Of a stretch of 64,000 nt of DNA, positions 47,175 to 56,308 are shown piece after piece (position 1 is the first letter of the stretch; the number at the start of each line of letters is the position of its first letter). The notes beneath the pieces are model-generated. The model was not told where the DNA came from, did no database searches, and was given only the letters and a program-made list of their open reading frames with translations. Where the stretch lies: assembly GCF_000379845.1 (NCBI RefSeq), contig NZ_KB903771.1:62001-126000 (forward strand), read 5' to 3'. Source of the DNA: Moraxella boevrei DSM 14165 (GTDB taxonomy: Bacteria; Pseudomonadota; Gammaproteobacteria; Pseudomonadales; Moraxellaceae). Position numbers and translations under genes: made by a program.

Positions 47175-47966
47175 TTAAAAACCCTGATAAAGCTGTAATA
47201 ATGCCACATCACCCACTTGGGCAGTGCTATCTTTTAACAAAATTACTTTATCAATCAAGGGTTTAATTGGTACTAATTCATGACTAATCATCAAAATAGC
47301 GGTATGGTGAAAGGTTTTGCGGTGCGATAAAATATCACACACCACATATTGACTTGCCACGTCTAAACTTAACAACGGTTCATCCAGTAATAACAAATCA
47401 GGCTCAGCCACCAACGCTTGTGCAATCCGCATTCGCTGTTGTTCACCGCCCGATAATAGGTGTAAAGGGGCATCGGCAAAGGCATGACCGCCCACTTCGT
47501 CAATGGCTTTATTGACACGATAATTTTTTTGTTTGTTAGAAAGCCAATGCGTGCCAAACAGTTTTTTTCGGCTAAATTTGCCAAACAAGTAATTTTCGCC
47601 ATCCAATCCTAACCGCACCAAATCTCGCCCACGAATGGGCAGTTTTGGGTCAAAATTTTTTAGCTGTGGCACGTAGCCGATTTTTACACCGTCTGTTAGA
47701 TGAATGTTACCTTGAGTTAAACGATTTAAGCCCAAAATACTGTGAAAAAACGTGGTTTTTCCTGTGCCATTCGCCCCTAACAATGCCACAAATTCCCCTG
47801 TTAAAATTTCAAAATTCACCGCTTGCCAAAGCACACGTCGCCCAAAGTGCATGGTAGCATTTTGGGCAGTCATGATTTTTTGGCAGTCAGGTTTTTGCAG
47901 GATTAAAGGCGACTTAACCCCTTGATTAACAGGCGTTAACGGCATTGCAACATTGACTTGGGTCAT
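47175..47966 (-). CDS. znuC: Zinc ABC transporter ATPase ZnuC
   Basis: A 263-residue ATPase with a 30-residue N-terminal extension. Walker A is LLGANGTGKTTFF, the signature LLSGGEQQRMRIAQAL, Walker B LLLLDEPLLSLD, and the H-loop ISHE. The linked ZnuA and ZnuB give the substrate. The insert around residues 125-150 (LFGKFSRKKLFGTHWLSNKQ) is longer than in E. coli ZnuC. Confidence 0.9.
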   Translation of the reverse strand: MTQVNVAMPLTPVNQGVKSPLILQKPDCQKIMTAQNATMHFGRRVLWQAVNFEILTGEFVALLGANGTGKTTFFHSILGLNRLTQGNIHLTDGVKIGYVPQLKNFDPKLPIRGRDLVRLGLDGENYLFGKFSRKKLFGTHWLSNKQKNYRVNKAIDEVGGHAFADAPLHLLSGGEQQRMRIAQALVAEPDLLLLDEPLLSLDVASQYVVCDILSHRKTFHHTAILMISHELVPIKPLIDKVILLKDSTAQVGDVALLQLYQGF

Positions 47967-48022
47967 AAATTCACTTTTTTATCAAATTTTTTTCACATTT
48001 TAACCTATTTTTTAATAAATGT

Positions 48023-49174
48023 TTAATGTTTATGGTCATGCTCATGATTGTGTTCATGCTCATGATTGTCATGTCGATGTTCAATCGTTGGTGCGGTAGA
48101 TGCGACAGCCGTTGTTGGCATATTAACTGCTTTAGCAAAATCGTCAATGGTTTTTTGCATAAAATCCACATAATTATCCACGCCTGTTGGGAAAGTTTCG
48201 TTTACCGAAACGGTCGGCAATCCTGCTTGTTTGGCAATTTCTACCAACTGTTTTGCGGTCGCATCTTCGGTTTGGGCGTTGACGATTAACACCGATACTT
48301 GTTTGTTTTTCAACAAATTTTTGCTGTCGTCTAGTATTTTTACCGATACACCTGCATCAGTTTCCGATTGTTTAATATAGTCAGGTGGCGTGGCGTTTTT
48401 GATGCCCATATCATTTAGCAAATAACCAATCACAGACTCGGTTGCAAAAGCAGATAAGGTTTTGTTTTTACCAATAGTTTGGGCGGTGGCTTGCAGTTGG
48501 TTTAGCTGTCCGATAAAGTCTTTGGCATTTTGTTCATAGCTTGATTGGTGGCTTGGGTCAGTTTGGGCAAGCTGATTGGCGACTGCTTCGGCGACTTTTT
48601 TGGCAGTGTCTAATGAAAAAAAGACGTGTTCGTTAAATTCGCCATGATGATGTTGATGCCCTGCATGGTCGTGGTCGTCATGCTCGTCTTGGTGATCGTG
48701 TTCATGCTCGTGTTTATCAGCATTGGCAGGTTTTAACCCTGATAAATCCACCGCATTGATAATCACAGGCTGATGTTCCACCGATTTTGCCAAACTCGTT
48801 GCCCAATCATCATAACCACCCCCATTGACTAACACCAATTTTGCCTGACTAATGTTGAGTTTGTCTTGGGCGGTGGCTTGGTAATCATGTGGGTCTTGAC
48901 TGGCATCATTCACCGCAACGATAACATTGACGTGTTCACCACCGACATTTTTTAAGATAGAACCCCACACATTGGTTGATGTATAGACGTTGATTTTATC
49001 GGCGTTATTGGTGCTTTGGGTTGCCGTTGCTACGCTTGCGGTGCTTGCATTTTCATCAGCATCAGTCGCTTGTGTGGCATTTTGTTGACAAGCGGTCAAG
49101 GTTAGCAAGCCCATACTCATACCAATAGTCATGCCAAAAATTTTACCAAAATTTACAGTCTGATTAATTTTCAT
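48023..49174 (-). CDS. znuA: Zinc-binding periplasmic lipoprotein-like ZnuA
   Basis: A 383-residue cluster A-I binding protein. The N-terminus has a signal with LTAC, so it may be a lipoprotein. The usual His ligands are in the DPHDYQ segment and further on; the His-rich loop (residues about 165-195, with HEHEHDHQDEHDDHDHAGH) is the zinc-capture loop of ZnuA, and a second His-rich tail (DNHEHEHNHEHDHKH) ends the protein. Start at 49174 with AAGG upstream. A Zur box lies about 55 bases upstream. Confidence 0.92.
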   Translation of the reverse strand: MKINQTVNFGKIFGMTIGMSMGLLTLTACQQNATQATDADENASTASVATATQSTNNADKINVYTSTNVWGSILKNVGGEHVNVIVAVNDASQDPHDYQATAQDKLNISQAKLVLVNGGGYDDWATSLAKSVEHQPVIINAVDLSGLKPANADKHEHEHDHQDEHDDHDHAGHQHHHGEFNEHVFFSLDTAKKVAEAVANQLAQTDPSHQSSYEQNAKDFIGQLNQLQATAQTIGKNKTLSAFATESVIGYLLNDMGIKNATPPDYIKQSETDAGVSVKILDDSKNLLKNKQVSVLIVNAQTEDATAKQLVEIAKQAGLPTVSVNETFPTGVDNYVDFMQKTIDDFAKAVNMPTTAVASTAPTIEHRHDNHEHEHNHEHDHKH

Positions 49175-49227
49175 TATAGTACCTTTTAATTTATTTAAAA
49201 ATAACAAATTAGTTAAAAAATTATTTC

Positions 49228-49240
49228 GTTATAATATAAC
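49228..49240 (-). promoter_or_regulatory. Zur box of znuA
   Basis: GTTATAATATAAC, a perfect 13-base odd palindrome, matches the core of the gammaproteobacterial Zur site (GTTATANTATAAC) at every position. It sits 54 bases upstream of the znuA ATG in the divergent region shared with the MipA-like gene and may also control the latter. Confidence 0.85.
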
Positions 49241-49398
49241 ATTTTATTCAAAGGCTCAACCAAAATTTTGCCAAATCCTCTTAAGCAAACCCAAAAACAT
49301 CGCAAAAATTTACAACTGTTTTGTGAAAATTATGCGATAATAGCGAAGATTTTTAACATTTTTTAAATAAAAGGTAACTTAACATAAAAGGTAACTGC

Positions 49399-50196
49399 AT
49401 GATGCCAACTTTGAAATTGATTTTCATCAACACGACCGCAAGTGTTGCGATGTTGCTGAGCAATCCGAGCTTTGCTCAAAGTTTTTTTAACAATTCATTA
49501 CCAATTAATCGTAATGCCACGTTAAAAGTTGGGGCAAATGCGTCATTTAACCAATACGCATATGACCAAGACCACGAAATTACCGTGATGCCACAGGCGT
49601 TTTATGATAATAACCGTGTGTACATTGAAGGGGCGGAAGCAGGTGTGTACGCCTACAAGGATGCCAAAAACGAATGGCGTGCCACGCTCGGTTATGACAG
49701 CCGTCATTTTGACCCTGCCAACAGCGAAAACACCCAATTAAAAGGCATGAATGAGCGAGATTGGTCGGTCATGCTGGGTTCAAGTTACATGCGAATTACG
49801 CCGTATGGCGGTTTTAAAGTCCACGCTGAAACCGATTTGCTCGGTCGCAATGACGGCACAACCGTGAAACTCGCTCATTTAAGCCGATTTAAATTTGCTG
49901 ATGATAAATTGACTGTGTATCCTGAAGTGGGCGTGCAATGGAATAATGGTGATTATAACCAATACTATTATGGCGTATCTGCCGATGAAAGTCGCCGAAC
50001 GCTCGTTACTGCCTATCAAGTGGATAGTAGCGTTAATCCTTATGTGAATGTGAGTGCAAGCTATGCCTTTCATCCAAAAATTAGCGGTTTTGTCAGTCAA
50101 TCATTGGCGTTTTTGAGCAGTGAACAAAAAAACAGTCCGCTGGTTAACGATGATGTGGAAAGTAAAACGAAAATTGGGTTTAATTATCAATTTTAA
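49399..50196 (+). CDS. MipA/OmpV-like outer-membrane protein
   Basis: A 265-residue protein with a signal peptide (cleavage near SFAQS, residue 27) and a beta-rich mature part ending in Phe (KIGFNYQF), as in outer-membrane barrels. The pattern VGANASFNQYAYDQ, MPQAFYDNNRVYIEGAEAGVYAYKD and DWSVMLGSSY fits the MipA/OmpV family, in which some members scaffold cell-wall enzymes and others act as porins. It is divergent from znuA. AAGG lies before two ATGs. Function not known. Confidence 0.7.
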   Translation: MMPTLKLIFINTTASVAMLLSNPSFAQSFFNNSLPINRNATLKVGANASFNQYAYDQDHEITVMPQAFYDNNRVYIEGAEAGVYAYKDAKNEWRATLGYDSRHFDPANSENTQLKGMNERDWSVMLGSSYMRITPYGGFKVHAETDLLGRNDGTTVKLAHLSRFKFADDKLTVYPEVGVQWNNGDYNQYYYGVSADESRRTLVTAYQVDSSVNPYVNVSASYAFHPKISGFVSQSLAFLSSEQKNSPLVNDDVESKTKIGFNYQF

Positions 50197-50340
50197 TTAA
50201 ATAAATTTTTAATAAAAAAATAAAATGTGTAAAGAATAATGATTTGCACATTTTTTTACGTATGCAACAAATAATCAACCATTGAAACCACGCTTAAAAT
50301 TTAGCAAAAATTAACAATTACACTTTTATCATAAAAATAA

Positions 50341-50366
50341 CTTGAAAATAGAAATCAAAACCCCAT
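50341..50366 (+). promoter_or_regulatory. Sigma-32 promoter of the pirin gene
   Basis: CTTGAAA at 50341-50347, a 13-nt spacer and CCCCAT at 50361-50366 match the RpoH consensus in both boxes. An ATGATA-GT-TATCAT dyad (50365-50378) overlaps the -10 box and expected start site, suggesting a second regulator. The leader to the ATG would be about 30 nt. Confidence 0.8.
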
Positions 50367-50404
50367 GATAGTTATCATACCAAGCATAAATAAGGAACTA
50401 TCCT

Positions 50405-51346
50405 ATGAACAACAAAACTTATCGCCAAGTCAGCCAAATCCACAACGCCCCAAGCCCACATTGGGTTGGCGACGGTTTTCATGTCAATCCGATGTTTAAC
50501 CACATGGTCGCTGACAAACGTACTGACCCATTTTTGATGTTAGATTACGCTTCACCACAGTATTTTGCTCCCAACCAAGCCGAGCCTCGTGGCGTGGGAC
50601 AACATCCGCACAAAGGTTTTGAAACCGTCACCATTGCCTACATGGGCGAAGTGACACACCGTGATTCAAGCGGTGGTGGTGGCACGATCGGTACAGGCGA
50701 TGTACAATGGATGACCGCAGGTAACGGCGTTATTCACGAAGAATTTCATTCCAAAACCTTTAGCGAAACAGGTGGTGATTTTGAAATGGTGCAACTTTGG
50801 ATAAATTTACCTACCAAAGACAAAGGCACGTCTGCCAAATATCAACACCTTGCCAATGCGGATATTCCTGTCGTGGCATTGCAAAATGATACACATGAAA
50901 ACGTGGGAAAAGCTCGGCTAATCGCAGGTGAATTCACCCAACAAACTCAACAAACACAAGCCAAAACCACACAAGGACTTGGTACAACATTTACCCCGAT
51001 TAACCTGTGGGATATTCAGCTAAACGCCCATGCACAGGTTGAGTTGGCAATTCCACGCACGCATAATTTATTGGTGCTTGTGCGTCAAGGTTCAGTGGGC
51101 ATTAACCAAGTGCAATATCAAGCTCACGCCTGTGAATTGGTATGTTTTGAAACCGAAAAAGGCAGTCAAGGCGTGGATTATGTGCGTTTTATCACGGCGG
51201 ATAATAGCGTGGAATTATTGTTAATGAGTGGCGTGCCGTTAAACGAGCCAATCGTGGGCTATGGACCATTTGTCATGAATACTGAACAAGAAATCCATCA
51301 AGCAATTATGGATTTTAACGCAGGTAAATTTGGGCAAGTGGCTTAA
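50405..51346 (+). CDS. Pirin family cupin protein
   Basis: A 313-residue protein with the two cupin domains of pirins. The metal-binding cupin 1 has GVGQHPHKGFETVTIAYMGEVTHRDS and the glycine-rich GGGGTIGTGDVQWMTAGNGVIHEEFH, which supply three His and a Glu. Cupin 2 (from about residue 185) is degenerate, as usual. Bacterial pirins may have quercetinase activity or act in stress responses. A heat-shock promoter is directly upstream and a strong terminator follows. Confidence 0.93.
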   Translation: MNNKTYRQVSQIHNAPSPHWVGDGFHVNPMFNHMVADKRTDPFLMLDYASPQYFAPNQAEPRGVGQHPHKGFETVTIAYMGEVTHRDSSGGGGTIGTGDVQWMTAGNGVIHEEFHSKTFSETGGDFEMVQLWINLPTKDKGTSAKYQHLANADIPVVALQNDTHENVGKARLIAGEFTQQTQQTQAKTTQGLGTTFTPINLWDIQLNAHAQVELAIPRTHNLLVLVRQGSVGINQVQYQAHACELVCFETEKGSQGVDYVRFITADNSVELLLMSGVPLNEPIVGYGPFVMNTEQEIHQAIMDFNAGKFGQVA

Positions 51347-51384
51347 TCCAATATGTTTGATAAATACCACACTAACTCAATCCC

Positions 51385-51418
51385 AAAACCGATAATTGCA
51401 AAATTATCGGTTTTGTTT
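51385..51418 (+). terminator. Terminator after the pirin gene
   Basis: A 13-bp perfect stem AAAACCGATAATT / AATTATCGGTTTT with a five-base loop, followed by GTTTTA. Confidence 0.9.
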
Positions 51419-51456
51419 TATCATAAAAGTATTCACGTTTATCACAGTTTAACTCT

Positions 51457-52265
51457 ATGCAAACCTTTATCAACCTATTTACCGATTACGGAAAAAAACC
51501 TTTGGCGAAGCAGTCAATAAACCCTTGCTAATTGATTTTCTCAACAGCATATTACCAAGCCATCACCAAATATCGGATTTAAGCTTTAAAAATACCAAAA
51601 AACTCGGACAAACCGACCAAGACACAAAAGCAATATATGACATTTTTTGCGAAAGCATCACAGGCGAAAAACTTATCGTAGAACTACAACGCACCAAACA
51701 AGATTATTTTAAAGACAGAACGCTTTTTTACTCAAGTTTTCCCATTAACGAACAAGCCCAAAAAGGCAACTGGAACTATGAATTAAAAGCGGTTTACTGT
51801 ATCAGTATTTTGGATTTTTGCTTTAGTGATGACAACGAAGTCATTCACAAAGTACAACTCAAAGACCAAAACAATCAGATTTTTTATGATAAATTTACCC
51901 TTGTCTATTTTGAAATGCCAAAATTTGACAAGAGCGAAAATGAACTACAAACCAATCTTGACAAATGGTTATTTTATATCAAGAACCTAAAGGATTTACA
52001 GATGATACCGCAAGTATTTCAAGGCAACGAAGTGTTTGAACAAGCCTTTAAAACCGCCCAAATCGCCAACATGAACCGTGAAGAATGGCAAAAGTATGAA
52101 TACAGTTTAAAGACTTATAGAGATAATTTAGCAACGGATAGATATTTGATACAGCATGGTATTGAGCAGGGTGAACATACAAAATTCTTAGAGATTGCCA
52201 AAAATCTAAAATTAATCAATTTACCGATTGCTGATATTATAAAAGCAACAGGTTTAAGCAAATAA
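51457..52265 (+). pseudogene. Rpn/PD-(D/E)XK nuclease-transposase family gene, frameshifted
   Basis: The family normally begins with a TFINPFTDYGFKK...FGEEANKDLLIDFLN-like leader. An ATG at 51457 opens MQTFINLFTDYGK, then at a run of seven A (51491-51498) the frame shifts, and the frame that continues to 52265 reads TFGEAVNKPLLIDFLNSILP. One extra base restores a single protein of about 269 residues. The rest has the nuclease core GEKLIVELQRTKQDYFKDRT and the usual C-terminal helices (EQAFKTAQIANMNREEWQKYE). Rpn proteins promote recombination or act in defence. Whether this is dead, phase-variable or an assembly error cannot be decided here. Confidence 0.8.
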
Positions 52266-52436
52266 GAAATTCTTCAGTTATAGGCATATTTTTACACAAT
52301 TTTTAGCAAAAACCAAAAAATGCAGTCGCAAAAATGACTAAAAAATGCTATTATAGTTAGCTAACTTTTCATCTTTCCTTTGAAGTTTTATTAACAATTA
52401 TGTTGTTAAAAATTTAATGATTTTGGATATTTTGCC

Positions 52437-53570
52437 ATGCACTACTCCATTTTTTGCCAAACCAAAAACAATCCCTTAACCGAACCAATGTTTTTTGGTC
52501 AACCTGTGAATGTCGCTCGTTACGACCAACAAAAATTTCCAATTTTTGAGCAATTAATTGAAAAACAATTGTCATTTTTTTGGCGACCTGAAGAAATTGA
52601 CGTATCTAAGGACCGCTTGGATTTTGCCAACCTTGCTGACCACGAACAGCACATTTTTTTGAGCAATTTAAAATACCAAACCTTGCTTGACAGTATCCAA
52701 GGACGTAGCCCCAATGCCGTGCTATTACCGATCGTGTCCATTCCTGAACTAGAAACATGGATTGAAACTTGGAGCTTTTCGGAGACCATTCATTCACGCA
52801 GTTACACCCATATTATCCGCAACATTGTCAACGACCCAAGCAAGGTTTTTGATGAAATCGTGGAAAATCAATATATTTTGGAGCGTGCGACTGACATTGC
52901 CAAATATTATGATGACTTGTACGAAACTGCCCAAATTTTTAATTTATACGGCGAAGGTCAACATCAAATTCAGGGAAAAACGGTTAAAATCAGCTTAAGA
53001 GAGTTAAAGAAAAAACTTTATTTATGTTTAATGGCGATTAACGTATTAGAAGCCATTCGTTTTTATGTATCATTCGCCTGTTCCTTTGCCTTTGCTGAAC
53101 GCAAACTCATGGAAGGCAACGCCAAAATTATTAAGCTAATTGCCCGTGATGAGGCCTTGCATTTAAACGGTACACAGCACATGATTAACCTTATGCAGGC
53201 AGGCAAAGACGACCTTGAAATGGCAGAAATCGCCAAAGAATGCCAGACCGAGAGCGTAGAAATTTTCCGCATTGCGTCCGAGCAAGAAAAAACGTGGGCA
53301 AAATATCTGTTTAAAGATGGCTCAATGATTGGGTTAAATGAAAACATCTTATCACAGTATGTAGAATATATTACCAATCTACGTATGGAAGCCATTGGTT
53401 TACCGTCAATTTTTGCCCATGCCAAAAATAATCCCTTGCCATGGATGAATAATTGGCTATCATCAGATAATGTGCAAGTCGCCCCACAAGAGTCGGAAAT
53501 TACGTCTTATTTGGTTGGGCAAATTGATGCCGAATTAAGCACCAATGATTTTGACAATTTTGAATTATAA
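52437..53570 (+). CDS. nrdB: Ribonucleotide reductase class Ia beta subunit NrdB
   Basis: A 377-residue di-iron/tyrosyl radical subunit. Iron ligands are in [18 protein letters not shown] (Glu and His), [14 protein letters not shown], and [16 protein letters not shown] (Glu, His). It works with NrdA to make deoxynucleotides; nrdA is not in the window although it usually precedes nrdB, where a broken Rpn gene now lies. The ferredoxin gene 32 bases downstream is the usual partner (YfaE-like) that maintains the cofactor. Confidence 0.95.
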   Translation: MHYSIFCQTKNNPLTEPMFFGQPVNVARYDQQKFPIFEQLIEKQLSFFWRPEEIDVSKDRLDFANLADHEQHIFLSNLKYQTLLDSIQGRSPNAVLLPIVSIPELETWIETWSFSETIHSRSYTHIIRNIVNDPSKVFDEIVENQYILERATDIAKYYDDLYETAQIFNLYGEGQHQIQGKTVKISLRELKKKLYLCLMAINVLEAIRFYVSFACSFAFAERKLMEGNAKIIKLIARDEALHLNGTQHMINLMQAGKDDLEMAEIAKECQTESVEIFRIASEQEKTWAKYLFKDGSMIGLNENILSQYVEYITNLRMEAIGLPSIFAHAKNNPLPWMNNWLSSDNVQVAPQESEITSYLVGQIDAELSTNDFDNFEL

Positions 53571-53602
53571 TTTATTATATTTTTAATAAAAAAATTAACA
53601 AT

Positions 53603-53869
53603 ATGGCATGGATTATTCACCAACAAATCCGTTTTTATTTGCATGATAATGAAACTTTGTTGACAGGTTTACAACGGGTTGGTGTGGTAGTAGATTTTGA
53701 ATGTCAGCAGGGTTATTGTGGTACTTGCAAACAAAAGTTTGTTAAATTAAATGATGATAGCGAAATTCATTATACCTTATCGCCGTTGGTTATGTTGGCG
53801 GATGATGAGTTGTTGCCCTGTTGTTGTCAAATAAAAGGGGCGATACAGTTATGCAAAGTTAACAAATAA
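53603..53869 (+). CDS. YfaE-like 2Fe-2S ferredoxin
   Basis: An 88-residue ferredoxin. Cys ligands are placed as C-x4-C-x2-C (CQQGYCGTCKQKF) with the fourth in the LPCCCQIKG segment, the plant-type pattern of YfaE. YfaE reduces and repairs the NrdB di-iron site; the linkage with nrdB supports that. It lacks any signal peptide. Confidence 0.92.
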   Translation: MAWIIHQQIRFYLHDNETLLTGLQRVGVVVDFECQQGYCGTCKQKFVKLNDDSEIHYTLSPLVMLADDELLPCCCQIKGAIQLCKVNK

Positions 53870-53910
53870 TTTTGACACAGTGAAAATTTTTTGTTAAAAA
53901 CCTTTTTATT

Positions 53911-53941
53911 TTGGCAAAGATCCCCATTTATCGGCTATAAT
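53911..53941 (+). promoter_or_regulatory. Candidate rpoD promoter
   Basis: TATAAT at 53936-53941 with TTGGCA at 53911-53916 (19-nt spacer, longer than ideal). Between them CCCCATTT (53922-53929) matches the sigma-32 -10 box, though its -35 partner (CTTTTTA) is poor. E. coli rpoD does have a heat-shock promoter. Confidence 0.45.
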
Positions 53942-54023
53942 AGTCGGTTAATTTTTAGCAAGTTATCTTTAGTTTTTAACACTGTTAAAAATTTTTCACA
54001 TCAAAGACAAAAAGCGAGCGAGC

Positions 54024-55925
54024 ATGAGCGATTACGAACATTCTACTTCCCAATTAGCCACCTTAATCCAAATGGGGAAAGAGCAGGGCTACCTTACTTA
54101 TGCCGAGATTAATGACCAACTGCCCGACTCGGTAACCGAAAGCGACCAGATTGAAGACATTATTCAGATGTTGTCGGATGTGGGTATTAAGATTTTTGAA
54201 ATCGCCCCTGACGAAGATGACATTATGCTAAGCGATGACGGCAACGATGATGAGATTGCAGCCGATGAAGCGGCGGCGGTGTTGGCATCGGTTGAGTCTG
54301 AACCAGGGCGAACTACCGACCCTGTGCGGATGTATATGCGTGAAATGGGGACGGTGGATTTGTTAACGCGTGAAGGCGAGATTGCGATTGCCAAACGGAT
54401 TGAAGACGGCGTGCGTGATGTACAATATGCCATGACTTTTTGGCCAGGTACGGTGGAGCTCGTGCTATCTGAATATCAAGAAACTTTTGAAGGGGAAAAA
54501 AAGGTATCAGATATTATCACTGGCTTTTTGGATGCCAATACTGATGATATTGAAATCGGCGAAGGTACAGATGAAATTGACTTGCCAGTTTTGCCAAAAA
54601 AAATCTTGGCAGATACAGATTTGGATGACTTAGATGCTGAGAACGAAGAAAACCAAGAAGAATTAGAAAGCGATGATATTGGCAATGATGCCGAAGCGGA
54701 CGATACCAGCGGACTTGACCTTGAAGAAGTGAAACACCGCTTTACCGAACTAGAGAAACTGTATCAACTTGCCAAAACCGCCACCGAAAAACACGGTCGT
54801 AATAGTGAACAAGCTACCCAAGCCTATCAAGATTTAGCAAATTATTTTATGCTGTTTAAACTGACAGGGCGGGTGTCGGATATCATCATGGATATGATGC
54901 GTGAAGTTTATGAAGACGTGCGAAAACACGAACGCCACATCATGAAACTGGTTATTCGCCGTGGTAAAATGCCAAAAGAAGAATTTCGTAAAACGTTTCC
55001 AAATAACGAAACTAACCTCGCATGGTTGCCAAATCGTATTGCAGGCAAACCTGATTTTGCCGATAATTTGAGCAAAATTTTGGACGAGGTTTTGCTCCAT
55101 CAAGGCAAAATCGCTAACTATGAAATCCAGCTTGGCATGGACACTAATGAGATGAAAAAAGTGGCGCGCAATATGTCAGTGGGTGAAGCCAAAGCCCGCC
55201 GTGCCAAAAAAGAAATGGTAGAAGCCAACTTACGTTTGGTAATTTCCATTGCCAAAAAATATACCAACCGTGGTTTACAATTCCTTGACCTTATCCAAGA
55301 AGGTAACATCGGTCTGATGAAAGCGGTGGATAAGTTTGAATATCGCCGTGGTTACAAATTCTCAACTTATGCAACATGGTGGATTCGCCAAGCGATTACT
55401 CGCTCAATCGCCGACCAAGCTCGTACCATTCGCATTCCTGTGCATATGATTGAAACGATTAACAAAATTAACCGGGTTAGCCGTCAGTTATTACAAGAAA
55501 TGGGGCGTGAGCCAACGCCCGAAGAGTTGGGCGAACGCCTTGACATGGACGAAGCCAAAGTGCGTAAAGTGCTAAAAATCGCCAAAGAGCCGATTTCTAT
55601 GGAAACACCGATTGGCGATGATGAAGACAGCCATTTGGGGGATTTTATTGAAGATTCGAGCATTAACAGCCCTGTGGATGAAGCCACCGCCCAAGGCTTA
55701 AAAGAAGCCACACGTGAAGTACTTGCCAACTTAAGCGACCGAGAGGCCAAAGTGTTAAAAATGCGGTTTGGCATTGACATGGCGACCGACCACACCTTAG
55801 AAGAGGTCGGCAAACAGTTTGACGTAACTCGTGAGCGTATCCGCCAAATAGAAGCCAAAGCCTTACGCAAACTGCGTCACCCTTCTCGTTCGGAGCATTT
55901 ACGCTCATTCCTTGAAAATGATTAA
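54024..55925 (+). CDS. rpoD: RNA polymerase primary sigma factor RpoD
   Basis: A 633-residue sigma-70. Region 1.1 spans residues 1-80, followed by [21 protein letters not shown] (1.2), the acidic non-conserved insert (about 150-235), region 2 with [42 protein letters not shown] (outline), region 3, and region 4 with the helix-turn-helix [32 protein letters not shown]. Length is normal for the gammaproteobacterial housekeeping factor. It is alone, without dnaG or rpsU upstream. Confidence 0.98.
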   Translation: MSDYEHSTSQLATLIQMGKEQGYLTYAEINDQLPDSVTESDQIEDIIQMLSDVGIKIFEIAPDEDDIMLSDDGNDDEIAADEAAAVLASVESEPGRTTDPVRMYMREMGTVDLLTREGEIAIAKRIEDGVRDVQYAMTFWPGTVELVLSEYQETFEGEKKVSDIITGFLDANTDDIEIGEGTDEIDLPVLPKKILADTDLDDLDAENEENQEELESDDIGNDAEADDTSGLDLEEVKHRFTELEKLYQLAKTATEKHGRNSEQATQAYQDLANYFMLFKLTGRVSDIIMDMMREVYEDVRKHERHIMKLVIRRGKMPKEEFRKTFPNNETNLAWLPNRIAGKPDFADNLSKILDEVLLHQGKIANYEIQLGMDTNEMKKVARNMSVGEAKARRAKKEMVEANLRLVISIAKKYTNRGLQFLDLIQEGNIGLMKAVDKFEYRRGYKFSTYATWWIRQAITRSIADQARTIRIPVHMIETINKINRVSRQLLQEMGREPTPEELGERLDMDEAKVRKVLKIAKEPISMETPIGDDEDSHLGDFIEDSSINSPVDEATAQGLKEATREVLANLSDREAKVLKMRFGIDMATDHTLEEVGKQFDVTRERIRQIEAKALRKLRHPSRSEHLRSFLEND

Positions 55926-55951
55926 TGGGTGTTATTCATATTGGTTCACTC

Positions 55952-55990
55952 AAACACGGTTATTTTTTAGAAAAACAACCGTGTTTTTAG
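55952..55990 (+). terminator. rpoD terminator
   Basis: A 10-bp stem AAACACGGTT / AACCGTGTTT with a 15-base loop, followed by TTTAG, 27 bases after the rpoD stop. Confidence 0.8.
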
Positions 55991-56007
55991 TTAAAATTAA
56001 TGAAAAT

Positions 56008-56127
56008 TATAGTAAAACTAAGTTAAAACAAGCACCGTTCGCCCTGAGCTTGTCAAAGGGTAACGGTCTTAGGTTTAGTAGGTTCACCATGAACGACCTT
56101 GTTCAGTATATTTCAGTTTTCACTATA
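56008..56127. repeat. REP/MITE-like element, second copy
   Basis: Outer arms: TATAGTAAAACTAAGTTAAA (56008-56027) and, in inverted form, 56098-56127 ending AGTTTTCACTATA. The inner core CGTTCGCCCTGAGCTTGTCA (56036-56055) and GGTTCACCATGAACG (56081-56095) is that of the element at 45.9 kb, but the outer arms differ. A further decayed right arm may lie at 56177-56207 (TATGGTTTGACAAGTCCGCT). Intergenic, between the convergent rpoD and yqhD genes. No open frame. Confidence 0.8.
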
Positions 56128-56257
56128 GTATAAAGATTTAGACTTTATTGTTAGTAATGTGATTAGCGGTATTTTCATTATGGTTTGACAAGTCCGCTAC
56201 CAGCGAAAAAACTTTGTTATCTTTTGAGTTGAGTTTAAGCTACTTGCCAATCAGAAA

Positions 56258-56290
56258 AATATATTATGGCTAATCATTAAAATTAGCCAT
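56258..56290 (-). terminator. Terminator of yqhD
   Basis: A perfect 9-bp stem ATGGCTAAT / ATTAGCCAT with loop CATTAAA; on the minus strand a T-rich tract follows, 19-50 bases past the stop. Confidence 0.7.
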
Positions 56291-56308
56291 ATTTAAATAT
56301 TTTACTCA

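Noticed and set aside
48026-48289. An 87-codon frame opposite the znuA His-rich end
   Set aside because: The Met/Val/Ile-rich sequence is the antisense of the His/Glu/Asp codons of znuA.
53922-53929. CCCCATTT before rpoD as a firm heat-shock promoter
   Set aside because: The -10 box is perfect but the -35 (CTTTTTA) shares only four of seven bases; noted under the rpoD promoter instead.
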